Source: Methanobacteriota archaeon (GTDB lineage: Archaea > Thermoplasmatota > Poseidoniia > Poseidoniales > Poseidoniaceae). Taken from it: a stretch of 11,137 bases of DNA. Of the stretch, positions 1-8,200 are shown one piece after another. Under the pieces are notes generated by a model that worked only from the letters and a program-made list of their open reading frames with translations, did not search any database and was not told the origin of the DNA. Position 1 is the first letter of the stretch, and each line of letters opens with the position of its first letter. The stretch spans positions 1 through 11,137 of the forward strand of contig PBOE01000023.1 in assembly GCA_002725275.1 (NCBI GenBank), given 5' to 3'. The translations under genes and the position numbers were made by a program.

Positions 1-1
1 T

Positions 2-214
2 TTTTTCCTCGCCCTCATCCTCTTTCCATCGCTGCTGTTCTTCGCAAACACGTACGAAGACGGTTGGGGCCGGGAAGTATCGATTGCTTGGCTGTTGATG
101 ATTCATCTCGGTTTAATTGTCATCAGCCCGTTCCTCTTGCGCCGGGAGGTAACCTATGGTTTTCTCATCTCGTTTACGTTTTCGATTTTCCTTGCCTTCT
201 TTCTCCTTAGGTAG
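2..214 (+). CDS. C-terminal fragment of a small multi-pass membrane protein (5' end outside window)
   Basis: An open frame enters from the left edge and ends at TAG 212-214, giving 70 residues with no start codon in view. The fragment is very hydrophobic, with three likely membrane segments: about residues 1-15, 28-46 and 51-69. A polar loop (NTYEDGWGREV) separates the first two, and an Arg-Arg-Glu turn (47-49) separates the last two. The protein ends with Leu-Leu-Arg directly after the last segment. I do not recognise a family, and no catalytic or binding motif is visible. It is convergent with truD, with 65 bp between the two stop codons. Coding status is inferred from the clean amphipathic/hydrophobic pattern; no other frame here looks as protein-like. 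The function is unknown, and transporter subunit or integral membrane hypothetical are equally possible. Confidence 0.6.
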   Translation, partial: FFLALILFPSLLFFANTYEDGWGREVSIAWLLMIHLGLIVISPFLLRREVTYGFLISFTFSIFLAFFLLR

Positions 215-228
215 ATGAGACCGTTTGG

Positions 229-233
229 AAAAA
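229..233 (-). terminator. Possible T-tract terminator downstream of truD
   Basis: On the minus strand a run of five T lies about 47 nt past the truD stop codon, inside the 65-bp gap between convergent genes. Archaeal intrinsic termination often uses short T-rich tracts without a hairpin. I see no hairpin and only one short tract, so this is a weak candidate. Confidence 0.2.
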
Positions 234-279
234 GGTGAGGTTTGACTCAGATCATGGGTGTTCATGTTGAGAAGGTCAC

Positions 280-1677
280 TCATCCCATGTTGGAAAGCGG
301 CCCCTTCATGAATTCACGAAGCAACACGGTTGCGTAGCTTCCAGAGCCCAGGGTGAATCGGAATCGAACACAGGCGCCTTCAGGGTGCCAACGGTCCCCT
401 TCACCGGGCCCCGCTTCCCAACGCTTGCCCAGCGTGCTGCCTTCAGCGATGGGCACGGTATCAACGGAGAATTCCTTGAACTCGGCCACAAGTCCTCGAC
501 GCGTGCCTTTGGTGGACAAGCGGGGCACGGCCTCAACGTTCCACGAGACGCTTCCCAGCCCTTCGCTGTCGATGGTGGCCTGTTCGAGTTGCCCGGGATG
601 GCCGTCGCAGGTGGAAATCTCGCTGCCTGGGAGCGGTCCGGTGGTGGCGAGTCGGCCAAGGTCGCAGTTTCGTCCGATGCGGTTGAGCGTGCGTTCCTTG
701 ACGACGACGCACGAATTCACGTCCAGTTGGCTTTTCTCGTCAATGCGGCCGACGATATCGCCAACGACCGGTCGTGAAAGGGGCAACCCTTCCTCCAGTC
801 GTCGCTGGAGCGACTTGTTGAACACGATGGACTGGAGGGCATGAACCGTCATCAGTTGCAAGTTGGTGGGGAGTTTTCTGAACGCACCGACGTGGTCGTC
901 CGGCTTGGCAAGAAGGTGCTCGATCATTCTGCGTTCGAACCCCATCCACCGTGGCAGGGCCTCCAGCAGACCTTCGTCGATGCCGTGCTCTCGAATTTGT
1001 TGGCGAATCGCACGCGCTTCTTCTTCCTCGTTCGTACCTTCCATGGCGAGGTAAGTCATCACGGCCTGCTCCCAGTCACCGTTGACCACGTGCCGTCCGA
1101 CGTGCGGCGTGACGGGGCGGCCTGAACCGAATCGTTGGGGTCCGATCCAGTTTGGAAATCGCTGGCCGCCCAACGACGCTTCCATGTCGTCTTGAATGCG
1201 CTTGACCTCTGCCATGGCCTCGTCGTCGGTCATCGGTGTGCCGTCGGGGTGGCAGCATCCACGGACGACGATGGTGAATCGGTTGCCACGGTGGTTGCCA
1301 AACCCAATTTTCTGGTGGGTTCGGCCCAAGACTTCAATCTCGACGTCGGGCAACTCGACGTCCGCTACTTTGTTCATGGGGGCGTCGATGACGAAGAGTT
1401 GGGAGGTGACAGCACGCTTGTCTTTGGTACCGGCGAAAAACACCCGGTTTCGTGGAATGCGAAGTTTGGCAGAGAGCTGGTTGCAGAAGCGGTTGGTTTC
1501 CCAGTTGGTCAGCGTGATCTTGGCCACGGTGAACCGTCCACGATTGTCGAGGTGAACCGGTGTGGCAATTTCCTCAACTCGGAAATCGGTCACTCGGGAT
1601 TTGATGATGCCACCGATGCCGTCGTGAGCGGTGGCGTACCCCTGCAAGCCGATGGCTTGAGCGACGGGGTCGGACAT
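280..1677 (-). CDS. truD: tRNA pseudouridine synthase TruD (archaeal type)
   Basis: Encodes a 465-residue member of the TruD/Pus7 family, which isomerises a specific uridine in tRNA to pseudouridine (U13 in bacterial tRNA-Glu; U13 and U35-type sites reported for Pus7 relatives). The N-terminus carries the archaeal-style block GIGGIIKSRVTDFRVEEI (20-37). The catalytic aspartate is Asp86 in GTKDKRA (83-89). Other family landmarks are GNRF (131-134), PNWIGPQRFG (175-184), the HALQSIVFN helix (279-287) and WNVEA (379-383). The TRUD insertion domain fills roughly residues 180-380. The length is normal for archaeal members. I chose ATG 1677 because an AGGT lies 7 nt upstream and the family N-terminus starts nearby; an in-frame ATG at 1731 would overlap rpo11 and add 18 unlikely residues. 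It sits 16 nt after the rpo11 stop, so the two are probably cotranscribed. Nothing is missing from the active site. Confidence 0.93.
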   Translation of the reverse strand: MSDPVAQAIGLQGYATAHDGIGGIIKSRVTDFRVEEIATPVHLDNRGRFTVAKITLTNWETNRFCNQLSAKLRIPRNRVFFAGTKDKRAVTSQLFVIDAPMNKVADVELPDVEIEVLGRTHQKIGFGNHRGNRFTIVVRGCCHPDGTPMTDDEAMAEVKRIQDDMEASLGGQRFPNWIGPQRFGSGRPVTPHVGRHVVNGDWEQAVMTYLAMEGTNEEEEARAIRQQIREHGIDEGLLEALPRWMGFERRMIEHLLAKPDDHVGAFRKLPTNLQLMTVHALQSIVFNKSLQRRLEEGLPLSRPVVGDIVGRIDEKSQLDVNSCVVVKERTLNRIGRNCDLGRLATTGPLPGSEISTCDGHPGQLEQATIDSEGLGSVSWNVEAVPRLSTKGTRRGLVAEFKEFSVDTVPIAEGSTLGKRWEAGPGEGDRWHPEGACVRFRFTLGSGSYATVLLREFMKGPLSNMG

Positions 1678-1684
1678 GTGAACG

Positions 1685-1689
1685 ACCTG
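1685..1689 (-). promoter_or_regulatory. Ribosome binding site of truD
   Basis: CAGGT on the minus strand, 7 nt before ATG 1677, lies in the short gap after the rpo11 stop. It is the main argument for the downstream start over ATG 1731, and it fits an internal operon gene that needs a Shine-Dalgarno site. It is only a four-base match (AGGT) to the archaeal anti-SD. Confidence 0.5.
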
Positions 1690-1693
1690 AAAA

Positions 1694-1951
1694 TCAGAGC
1701 GTTGCGTCGTCGAATTCTGCAGCCACGCCACCGATGATGTCGTTCAGAACCTTCTCCACACCGGCCTTGGAGGTGGTGCGAATGTAGAATTCGGGGTCGT
1801 CGAGTTCGGGGTGGCCAGGAAAGTAGTTGGCGTAGTCGACGTCCTTGTGGCCGTTGAGGCGCTCACGCAGGACTTGAAGGGCGGTGTGGCTTTCGCCGAT
1901 GATACGCAGGCGGAGTTCGTTTTTCTCTTTCAAAAGGACGGTGACAGCCAT
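1694..1951 (-). CDS. rpo11: DNA-directed RNA polymerase subunit Rpo11 (RpoL)
   Basis: Encodes an 85-residue small subunit of archaeal RNA polymerase, the counterpart of eukaryotic Rpb11 and of the bacterial alpha N-terminal domain. In the family it pairs with Rpo3 to form the assembly platform of the enzyme. The fold signature is clear: a first strand with ENELRLRIIGE-like residues (KNELRLRIIGE, 10-20), then SHTALQVLRERL (21-32). Next comes the dimer-core segment DVDYANYFPGHPELDDPEFYIRT (37-59), and a C-terminal amphipathic helix follows (about 61-76). The length is typical of archaeal Rpo11. ATG 1951 is preferred over an upstream in-frame ATG at 2044, because the extra 31 residues are Arg-rich and unlike the family, and an AAGGT lies 8 nt before ATG 1951. 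It is the first gene of a likely rpo11-truD operon and is divergent from the MMPL-family gene. Confidence 0.92.
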   Translation of the reverse strand: MAVTVLLKEKNELRLRIIGESHTALQVLRERLNGHKDVDYANYFPGHPELDDPEFYIRTTSKAGVEKVLNDIIGGVAAEFDDATL

Positions 1952-1959
1952 GATAACCG

Positions 1960-1964
1960 ACCTT
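1960..1964 (-). promoter_or_regulatory. Candidate ribosome binding site of rpo11
   Basis: AAGGT on the minus strand, 8 nt before ATG 1951. It supports this start and suggests rpo11 mRNA has a short leader, unlike the other first genes in the window. The TATA element is unclear: A-rich patches around 1978-1986 and 2011-2017 are both possible. Confidence 0.4.
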
Positions 1965-1997
1965 GCGACCTGCCCTCTTGTTTTGAACCTTCTTGTC

Positions 1998-2011
1998 CAA
2001 CGGTGCCGTTG
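1998..2011. repeat. Inverted repeat CAACGG-TG-CCGTTG in the rpo11/MMPL divergent region
   Basis: Two perfect 6-bp arms with a 2-bp centre lie in the 134-bp region between the divergent rpo11 and MMPL-family starts. The size and position would suit an operator for a dimeric regulator, but a 6-bp repeat can also occur by chance. Confidence 0.4.
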
Positions 2012-2054
2012 TTTTGCGTTGAAGCAGCGCTGGTGTGACCACATCGCACCTGTT

Positions 2055-2064
2055 GGTTTTTATG
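2055..2064 (+). promoter_or_regulatory. TATA-like promoter element of the MMPL-family gene
   Basis: GGTTTTTATG is the most AT-rich patch upstream of this gene. Its centre (about 2060) lies about 26 nt before ATG 2086, the normal archaeal distance from TATA to transcription start. Transcription would therefore begin at or next to the start codon, giving a leaderless mRNA. This also argues against the in-frame ATGs at 2035 and 2062 as starts, since they lie upstream of or inside the box. Confidence 0.45.
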
Positions 2065-2085
2065 CTCCATTGGCAAGGCTTGGCC

Positions 2086-4662
2086 ATGGATAAGGCGGAC
2101 CTCGAAGAACGCCTTGCGGGGGCGGCGCCGGCCTTCAGTCGCGCAGCCCCGGTCATCGTCGGTGTGTTCACGCTGCTCACCGTGGTGCTGGCGAGCCATC
2201 TCTACGTCTCCCCGCCCACGTTCCAGACCGACCTCAACGATTTCTCGCCCGAAACCGATGCCTCGGAAGCGCACGACCGCATCCACGCTCATTTTCCTGA
2301 CGAAATGCGACCGCTGTTCGTCCACGTCACCATGGACAACCTCACCAACGTTCTGGACCTTGAGGCGCTGAAGGCGATGCAGGAGGATTTGACGCACTTC
2401 CAGACCGAGGCGGACAAGCGAGAAAACATGGTCCACGTTTGGACCACGGCCCCCGGTATCTTGCAGCTGGCCATCGACGAAGAGGGCGGCGGTGCGCCGC
2501 TCGCTTCGTTCGCCACCTGGTCAGACGTGCTCGACGCCCTGTTTGACGACAACGAAACCTGCGGCCTCACGGCCGACGACCAGCTTCTTTCTGCCGCCAC
2601 CTACGCCTCCTCTGCGCTGCTGCACAACGACCTCGACTACGAACCGGTGTGCGAATACTTGAGCGATGGAACGGGCACCGTTGCACCCACGGCTTCCTCA
2701 ACGCTGTGGGTGCTCGAGGTTGACCCCGACCTCGATGAAACGCCTCGAAGAATGCTCCAAGATCAACTTCGAGACGTGTTCTCCGACCGCTCGGCAAGTT
2801 CACCCCTGACCTACGAGGTGATTTCCAACGATTTGCTGGCCCACGACATCGACGAGGGTACCTTCGACAACCTCCTCCTTCTGGTCCTCCTCGCCTTTGC
2901 TGTTGTTGTCGTGATGCTCTCGATTGCGTTTCGATCGCTTTCCAGCGTGGCCTTCCCGCTCGTCGGCCTGACCAGCGCCCTGATTTGGACGTACGGCATC
3001 CTGAACGTCTCCGGTGCGCGGTTCACCGCACTGGAAGCGACGGTGGCGCCGCTGGTCCTGGGTCTTGGCATTGATTACGCCATTCACCTGCAGCGAGCCC
3101 AACGTTCCTTCAGGGACGACTATCCAACGGTGGCCGAATCGTGGTTGCGGGCATGCGGCCACCTCTCGATGCCCCTCTCGCTGGCCGTGGTGACCACGGT
3201 GGCCGCCTTCATGGCCAACGTCATCTCCCCCCTTCCGCCGCTGGCGGTGTTGGGGTACGCCCTGTCGCTGGGCGTCGTTTCCGCCTTCATCTCCTCGACC
3301 GTGTTCGTGGGTGCTCTCCACGTGGTCTTTTCCAAGAAATCACCCGGTGAGGCTCACCCCTCCCTCCGTTTCCCGGCTCTTTCGCAGCAGATCGTCCGTG
3401 TCCAGCAAAAACAACAAGTGGGCGTGATTTTGGTGACCGTTCTCATTTCGGGTTTGGCCGTGTACGGTGCCGCCTCTTTGGAAACCGACTTCGATCTGGC
3501 GGATTTCGTCAATGAGGACATGGACATCATGGGCGTGCGGGACGAGTTGACCGTCAGTTACGAAAGTGCGGGCTGGAAGGTCATCCACCTGTTGATGGAG
3601 CCTGCCCAAGGCGAGGAATCCATCCCGGGAGACCTGGACCTTCTCAGTGAATTACGGAATTTCCACTTTGACCTCAAGTCCAACAACGACGTTGTGGGGA
3701 CCAACTTCCGAATTCCCTCCCCCACCTACGAGGGTCCCTACCCGCTGATTCGGGACGCCATCTTGCGCAATGAGAGCTTGGGTGCCGACCACAACATGGA
3801 GGTCTTTGCCGGCGAAGTCTACCCCATCGAGCGTGCCGACCCCGTCAATTTGGGCGCGTTCTTCCTTGCTCTTTCCACCAACGAAAGCGTGGCCGACCCG
3901 CTGACGGGTGAAACGTGGAGCGAGCGCATCGGTCAAACGGTGCATTTGGATGGCGCGTCCATTGTTCACCTTCGCCACGAGATTCGCGTCGAAGCCTCGA
4001 CGTCCGTTGAGTCCAGCCGTGTGGTGAACAATTTCGTTGGTATTTTGGGTTCCACCGAGGATTCCGGGACCCTGAAGTACCAACTCAAGGACCACGCCGT
4101 ACTCCACGTCACCGGTGATTTGGTGATGCTCGAGACGGTGCTGAACGGTTTGACGACCACGCAAATCGAAAGCACCGCCATCTCCCTCATCGTCTCGTTC
4201 CTCGTCCTGTTCCTGCTCACCCGCCGCATCATGCCCGCCATCATCGTCCTGTTCCCCGTCGGTATCGCCTCCCTCTGGGTCGTGGGGTCGATGGCGCTCA
4301 TCGGCCTCAAGTGGAACGTGCTGACCGTGATGGTCACGGCCCTGACGCTCGGCATCGGCATTGACTATTCCATCCACATGTGGCGCCGGTTTGAGGTTGA
4401 ACTGAAGAAGCGCGGCGACCACTGGGGCGCCCTGAAGGAAGCGCTCGACACGACGGGCGTTGCGTTGATGCTCAGCGCCACCACCACCATGGCGGGTTTC
4501 GCCGTGTTGTTGTTCTCGCCCATGCCCATCATCCAGGACTTCGGTCTGATCACCGCCATCACCGTCCTGTTTTCACTGGTGCTGGCCCTGATGGTTCTCC
4601 CCGTTCTGGTGGAGTTGTCCGCCCGAGGCGAAGAATCAGCCAGCGAAGATGGCACGGGTTAA
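2086..4662 (+). CDS. RND superfamily (MMPL/HAE3-like) membrane protein
   Basis: An 858-residue protein with the two-fold RND layout. TM1 (about 20-41) is followed by a large extracytoplasmic domain (43-258) and a TM2-6 block (262-412). TM7 (444-463) is followed by a second extracytoplasmic domain (465-690) and a TM8-12 block (693-842). The matching fourth TMs carry the same motif, GLGIDYAIH (326-334) and GIGIDYSIH (756-764); the Asp-Tyr pair is the proton-relay position of RND transporters. The family moves lipids or hydrophobic compounds out of or along the membrane, driven by ion gradients; relatives include MmpL proteins, HpnN and Patched-like proteins. The substrate cannot be told from sequence. 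Only one polypeptide is present, with no periplasmic adaptor or outer-membrane channel nearby, as expected for HAE3-type proteins and an archaeon. The short C-terminal tail is acidic and polar. ATG 2086 is chosen from TATA spacing and because TM1 follows soon after. Its stop codon overlaps that of the convergent gene. Confidence 0.88.
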   Translation: MDKADLEERLAGAAPAFSRAAPVIVGVFTLLTVVLASHLYVSPPTFQTDLNDFSPETDASEAHDRIHAHFPDEMRPLFVHVTMDNLTNVLDLEALKAMQEDLTHFQTEADKRENMVHVWTTAPGILQLAIDEEGGGAPLASFATWSDVLDALFDDNETCGLTADDQLLSAATYASSALLHNDLDYEPVCEYLSDGTGTVAPTASSTLWVLEVDPDLDETPRRMLQDQLRDVFSDRSASSPLTYEVISNDLLAHDIDEGTFDNLLLLVLLAFAVVVVMLSIAFRSLSSVAFPLVGLTSALIWTYGILNVSGARFTALEATVAPLVLGLGIDYAIHLQRAQRSFRDDYPTVAESWLRACGHLSMPLSLAVVTTVAAFMANVISPLPPLAVLGYALSLGVVSAFISSTVFVGALHVVFSKKSPGEAHPSLRFPALSQQIVRVQQKQQVGVILVTVLISGLAVYGAASLETDFDLADFVNEDMDIMGVRDELTVSYESAGWKVIHLLMEPAQGEESIPGDLDLLSELRNFHFDLKSNNDVVGTNFRIPSPTYEGPYPLIRDAILRNESLGADHNMEVFAGEVYPIERADPVNLGAFFLALSTNESVADPLTGETWSERIGQTVHLDGASIVHLRHEIRVEASTSVESSRVVNNFVGILGSTEDSGTLKYQLKDHAVLHVTGDLVMLETVLNGLTTTQIESTAISLIVSFLVLFLLTRRIMPAIIVLFPVGIASLWVVGSMALIGLKWNVLTVMVTALTLGIGIDYSIHMWRRFEVELKKRGDHWGALKEALDTTGVALMLSATTTMAGFAVLLFSPMPIIQDFGLITAITVLFSLVLALMVLPVLVELSARGEESASEDGTG

Positions 4663-5288
4663 TTCACGTCCAGCGCCTTGACAATGTCGTCCATCACCAG
4701 GCCTTGCTCGCGCGCCACCAAGGCGTAGGCCATCCAGGGTGTGATGAGTTGGAACGCGTTGATCTTCCGCTCTGCACGCCGTTGCAGTTCCTCTGCGTCG
4801 AGGCCGCTCTGTCTTGAAATGAAACTCGCCACGCGGCGCGTGAGCCTCGCTCTCGGGTCGTCGGCGATGGCGGGTTGTGGCGGTCGTCCGGCCCCCGGGG
4901 ATGGCGTCGACCGTTCGGAGGCGGTGCTGGCTGCGGTGCGTTCGTGCTCAACGCCTTCCTCGCTCCCCGAGGCCTGAGCCGGGTTCAACAAGCGGGCGGG
5001 TCGAGGGAACCACCCGAAGGGCACATCGACCGCGCCGATCTCAACTGCGAGGCACAGGTTTTGCCCCTGAGCCTCCAACCAGCCAGCGGCCAAGAGGGCG
5101 TCCACGACTTGCTCGGCCTCGTGCGGACCAACCCACTCCATGTCAAAGGAAAACGCTCGCTCCACATCGGGACGGGCCAACCCATCGGTTCCGCGAAAGA
5201 CGATGGTGAGGGCGCGTCGCACGTCGTCGGTCGCCTCACTCATGGGTGTTGCACGCAGGGAGCCTTCATGAAGGTAGGCATCGGTCAT
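4659..5288 (-). CDS. DUF2240-like archaeal protein
   Basis: A 209-residue soluble protein resembling DUF2240, an archaeal family of unknown biochemical role. The N-terminal part (about 20-95) looks like a small winged-helix-type domain: a helix with VRRALTIVF, then FSFDMEWVGPHEAEQVVDALLAAGWLE (46-72), then a strand ending in VDVPFGWFPRP (88-97). A low-complexity linker rich in Ser, Thr, Glu and Pro (about 102-142) is longer than I expect for the family. The C-terminal helical part (146-205) holds ISRQSGLDAEELQRRAERK and NAFQLITPWMAYALVARE. There are no membrane segments. ATG 5288 lies 2 nt after the stop of the giant surface-protein gene, so translation may be coupled. ATG 5243 (residue 16, MSEATDDVRRAL) matches the usual family start better and could be the real one. 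The family name is recalled from motif resemblance, so it is firm for the C-terminal helices and less so overall. Confidence 0.72.
   Translation of the reverse strand: MTDAYLHEGSLRATPMSEATDDVRRALTIVFRGTDGLARPDVERAFSFDMEWVGPHEAEQVVDALLAAGWLEAQGQNLCLAVEIGAVDVPFGWFPRPARLLNPAQASGSEEGVEHERTAASTASERSTPSPGAGRPPQPAIADDPRARLTRRVASFISRQSGLDAEELQRRAERKINAFQLITPWMAYALVAREQGLVMDDIVKALDVN
5263..5274. repeat. 12-bp perfect palindrome CCTTCATGAAGG
   Basis: A self-complementary 12-mer lies between the two candidate starts (5288 and 5243) of the DUF2240-like gene. If 5288 is the start it encodes Leu-His-Glu-Gly; if 5243 is used it lies in the untranslated spacer after the surface-protein gene. It could be a protein-binding site or chance. 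Confidence 0.4.
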
Positions 5289-5290
5289 GG

Positions 5291-8200
5291 TCAGGGCAGT
5301 TTTGTGAAGGATTTGTCTTCGTTAAGTCGCCATCGTCCACAGGTCTCACCAACGTAGAACGTCCCCTCCGCCGTGTATTCGTAGGCGCCCCCGCCGGGCA
5401 GCTTCGAGTAGTCTTCCACGCGCTCCTCGACAACGCCGGGTTGCGGGTCTGGAACGCCAAGGGCCGCCATGTGCTGGGCAGCCATCTCCTGAGGCGTGGG
5501 TGACGCTCGGGATTTTGGCGGACCTCGGGGTGGCCCTCGACCGGGTGGTTTCCCTGGAGCAGCGGCGATCTTTCCGCCCGGTGGCCCCCGTTTCTTTGGC
5601 GGCGCCTGCTCCACTGGTGTCTCCTTGGTGGGGGCGACGGGCGACGGTGAAACCGTTTGGCCGGTCGCCTCGAGCGCTGCAACCACCTTCTCTTCGAGTT
5701 CAGGCGCTGCGTTGCGTCGTTTTAGCAAGACGAAGCCGCCCGCAAGGGCGAGCAGGGCAACCCCACCGAACGTGAGCACGGTGGCTCCAAAACCGCCCGA
5801 AGAACCCGATACGTCGGTGGACCAGACGTTGTTTGTTTCGTCAATTTCCCACACGAGGCCTTCCTGGTCGACCGTGATTTCCAAGGTCCAATCCCCTTCA
5901 GGGGCCGTGAAGGAGCGCTTCACGGACTTGGCGGTGTTGGCGTCCATGGAGTAGAAAACGGAGCGACCCACAAGGGTGCGTTCATCCCCCTGTACCAGTT
6001 CAATGGTCGCGTTGAACGGCGTGGGCAGCTGCTCACCGCCGTTGACGACGAAGAACGAGAGGCGAATCTTCTCGCCGGCCTCGAGCGTCCCGCTGAGTTC
6101 AACGTTCTCGAGGGCGAGGTCCGGGCCCACGTTGTTGAGAGGCGCTTCGAGCCACGGGTCGAGCTCTGAGTTGCCACTTGAGGACACCAACGACCATCCG
6201 GCATCGTCCATCCCTTCTGCCCAGCAGTTCAGGTCGGCTTGTTCCGAAAGGGTTGAAGGGTCGCCGAGTTCACTGAAATCAAACATGAAACTGAACATCG
6301 TTTTGCCGTCAAAGACCGTGGTCGAGTTTCGAACCAGACTGACGGGCTCCCAACTCTGGGCCAGCGAGCGAACCTGGCACGTCAGCGTCAACGCATCCGA
6401 CCATGCTTGGTCCTCAGCGACGTTAACGCCGATTTCAACCGCCTCCAGCTTGTAGCGAGAAATGGTGTCCGTGATGGCCGACGGGAGAAGTTCAGGCGGG
6501 CTGTGATCGAGCTTGAACACGGGAAGGTCAACCATGCTGAGTACCTCCGTTTCCAACGGATCCCACAGCATGAGCGTCATCTCCTGAACCAGACCGGATT
6601 GGTCGGGGGTTGGAATGGACGCTTCAAGCGCACCGTCAACGATGGAAACGGTCTCGCCACCCCGCCAGGGTTCACCCTGAAGCAACCCGTCCCATCGAAG
6701 CCGGAGGTCGCCGGTGTACGGCGTCGCACTGGTCCGGTGGGTCACGGTGGCCGTGAGGTTCAGGCCGTCGCCTCCCATGACAACGGCGTCCGCCACGATG
6801 TTTTGCTGCACGGCCCCGGTGTTGTCCCGAAGTTGATTCACCTCGATGGTCATCTCACGCTCAAGCACCCATCGTTCGCTGAAGGATTCACGTTGTGTCC
6901 CGTCGTAATCGGTGATGATGACGTCCACGTCGCCCTGAGCGATCCCGGCCATCGTGAGGCTCCACTGCACGGTGGCCGTGAACTCAACGGTGAGGACACC
7001 TTCGTTCGTCTCGACCGTGCAACCGGATGGAAGCAACAGCAATCGCTCGTCAAGGGACGCACAGGTGTTGTCCACCGTGGTGTATTTCATGCCCAGTCGT
7101 TCGTCGTTCCCCAGTTCAACCCGGAGTTCACTCAGGTCGCCGAGGCCGTTGGCATCGGTGATGGCCACACGCCAGCCGATGTTCTGTGAGGGCTCCAGTC
7201 GCATCAGTTCATCCGTCAGCAGGTTGGTCGTGGCCTCAAAGGACACCAGTTCGCCTTTCGTGGGTGTTCTCGATTCCCACCTCGCATGGCCTTCTTCAGC
7301 CGTGGCACTGGGCAGGTTGAACCCGGCCACGTCCGTGCCTTCAAGGAGGACTCGACCCCACTGGTGGTCGTCATTGATGGTGTCGTTGACGGTGATGTTC
7401 ACGGTCCAGAGGTTGCCGTTTTGATGGGTGTAGAACAGCGACGGTTGGTATTCAACCCGCTGCGGAATCCCGTCGGCCAACCCGCCGTTGGTGCCGTCAT
7501 CTCGGGCCTCGAGCCACGAATAGGCGCTCATCGTTTCGTTGGTAAATCCGCCAACATCGTGGAACTGGAATGAAACGGTTCGGTAGGTGTCCTCGTTCGT
7601 GTAGGCATCAAGTTCGGGGCTCACGTCAAGGAGGGTGGGGCCTTCGCCGTTGAGGATGAAGGCCAGCGGTGTGTTGTCCACCACGAGGGTCCAATCTTCG
7701 CTGGTTCTCGCCTCAATCCACACGTACAATTCGCCCGACAGAGCCTCGGGTGCATTCAGGCGTGCGTGTTCCACCTGACCGGCGGGGAGGTCAAACCATT
7801 CTGAACTCTGGTTCGACCAGATGCGCTCACCGAAGGCGTCGTTGTCAAAGGTATGAAGGTCCATGTGGATACGAGATTGGATGGTTCCGCCGAGGAGACG
7901 CAAGCCGCTGTTGGTGAACCGGTGATCAATCGTCAGGTTCAGGGCGGTGTTCCCCGGCAGGACCTCACCCGCTTCAACGGTTTCATCGCCCTGGCTGGAA
8001 ACATCGGCTGTGATCTGTTCAAGCACCACCGAGACCGACCGGTCGATGGTCGTCAGTTCAGGGTGAACATAGGACGCATTCCGTTCGGCGTGGGTGCTCG
8101 TCATGAACTTGAGATGGTCGGTGGGCAAGGTTCCACCAAGCGAGAAGGTCCAGTTGACCGTTTGCCCCTGGTCGGTCACGGGCCCGACGGTGGCCGTGGC

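Noticed and set aside
1678..1731. Upstream start of truD at ATG 1731
   Set aside because: It would overlap the end of rpo11 by 38 bp, lacks a better RBS, and adds residues not expected before the conserved N-terminus.
1135..1737. 200-codon open frame on the + strand
   Set aside because: It is antisense to truD, whose catalytic and structural motifs are intact.
1952..2044. Upstream extension of rpo11 to ATG 2044
   Set aside because: The 31 extra residues are Arg/Gln-rich and unlike any Rpo11; ATG 1951 has AAGGT 8 nt upstream and matches family length.
2035..2085. Upstream starts of the MMPL-family gene at 2035 and 2062
   Set aside because: ATG 2062 lies inside the TATA-like element and 2035 upstream of it; ATG 2086 is at the expected transcription start.
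3652..4422. 256-codon open frame on the minus strand
   Set aside because: It is antisense to the MMPL-family gene, very rich in Asp, His, Gly and Gln, with no recognisable motif; the + strand frame has clear TM segments and RND motifs.
6407..7189. 260-codon open frame on the + strand
   Set aside because: It lies wholly antisense to the giant surface-protein gene, its product is His/Gly/Val/Arg-rich with no domain pattern, and GC-rich codon bias explains the long stop-free stretch.
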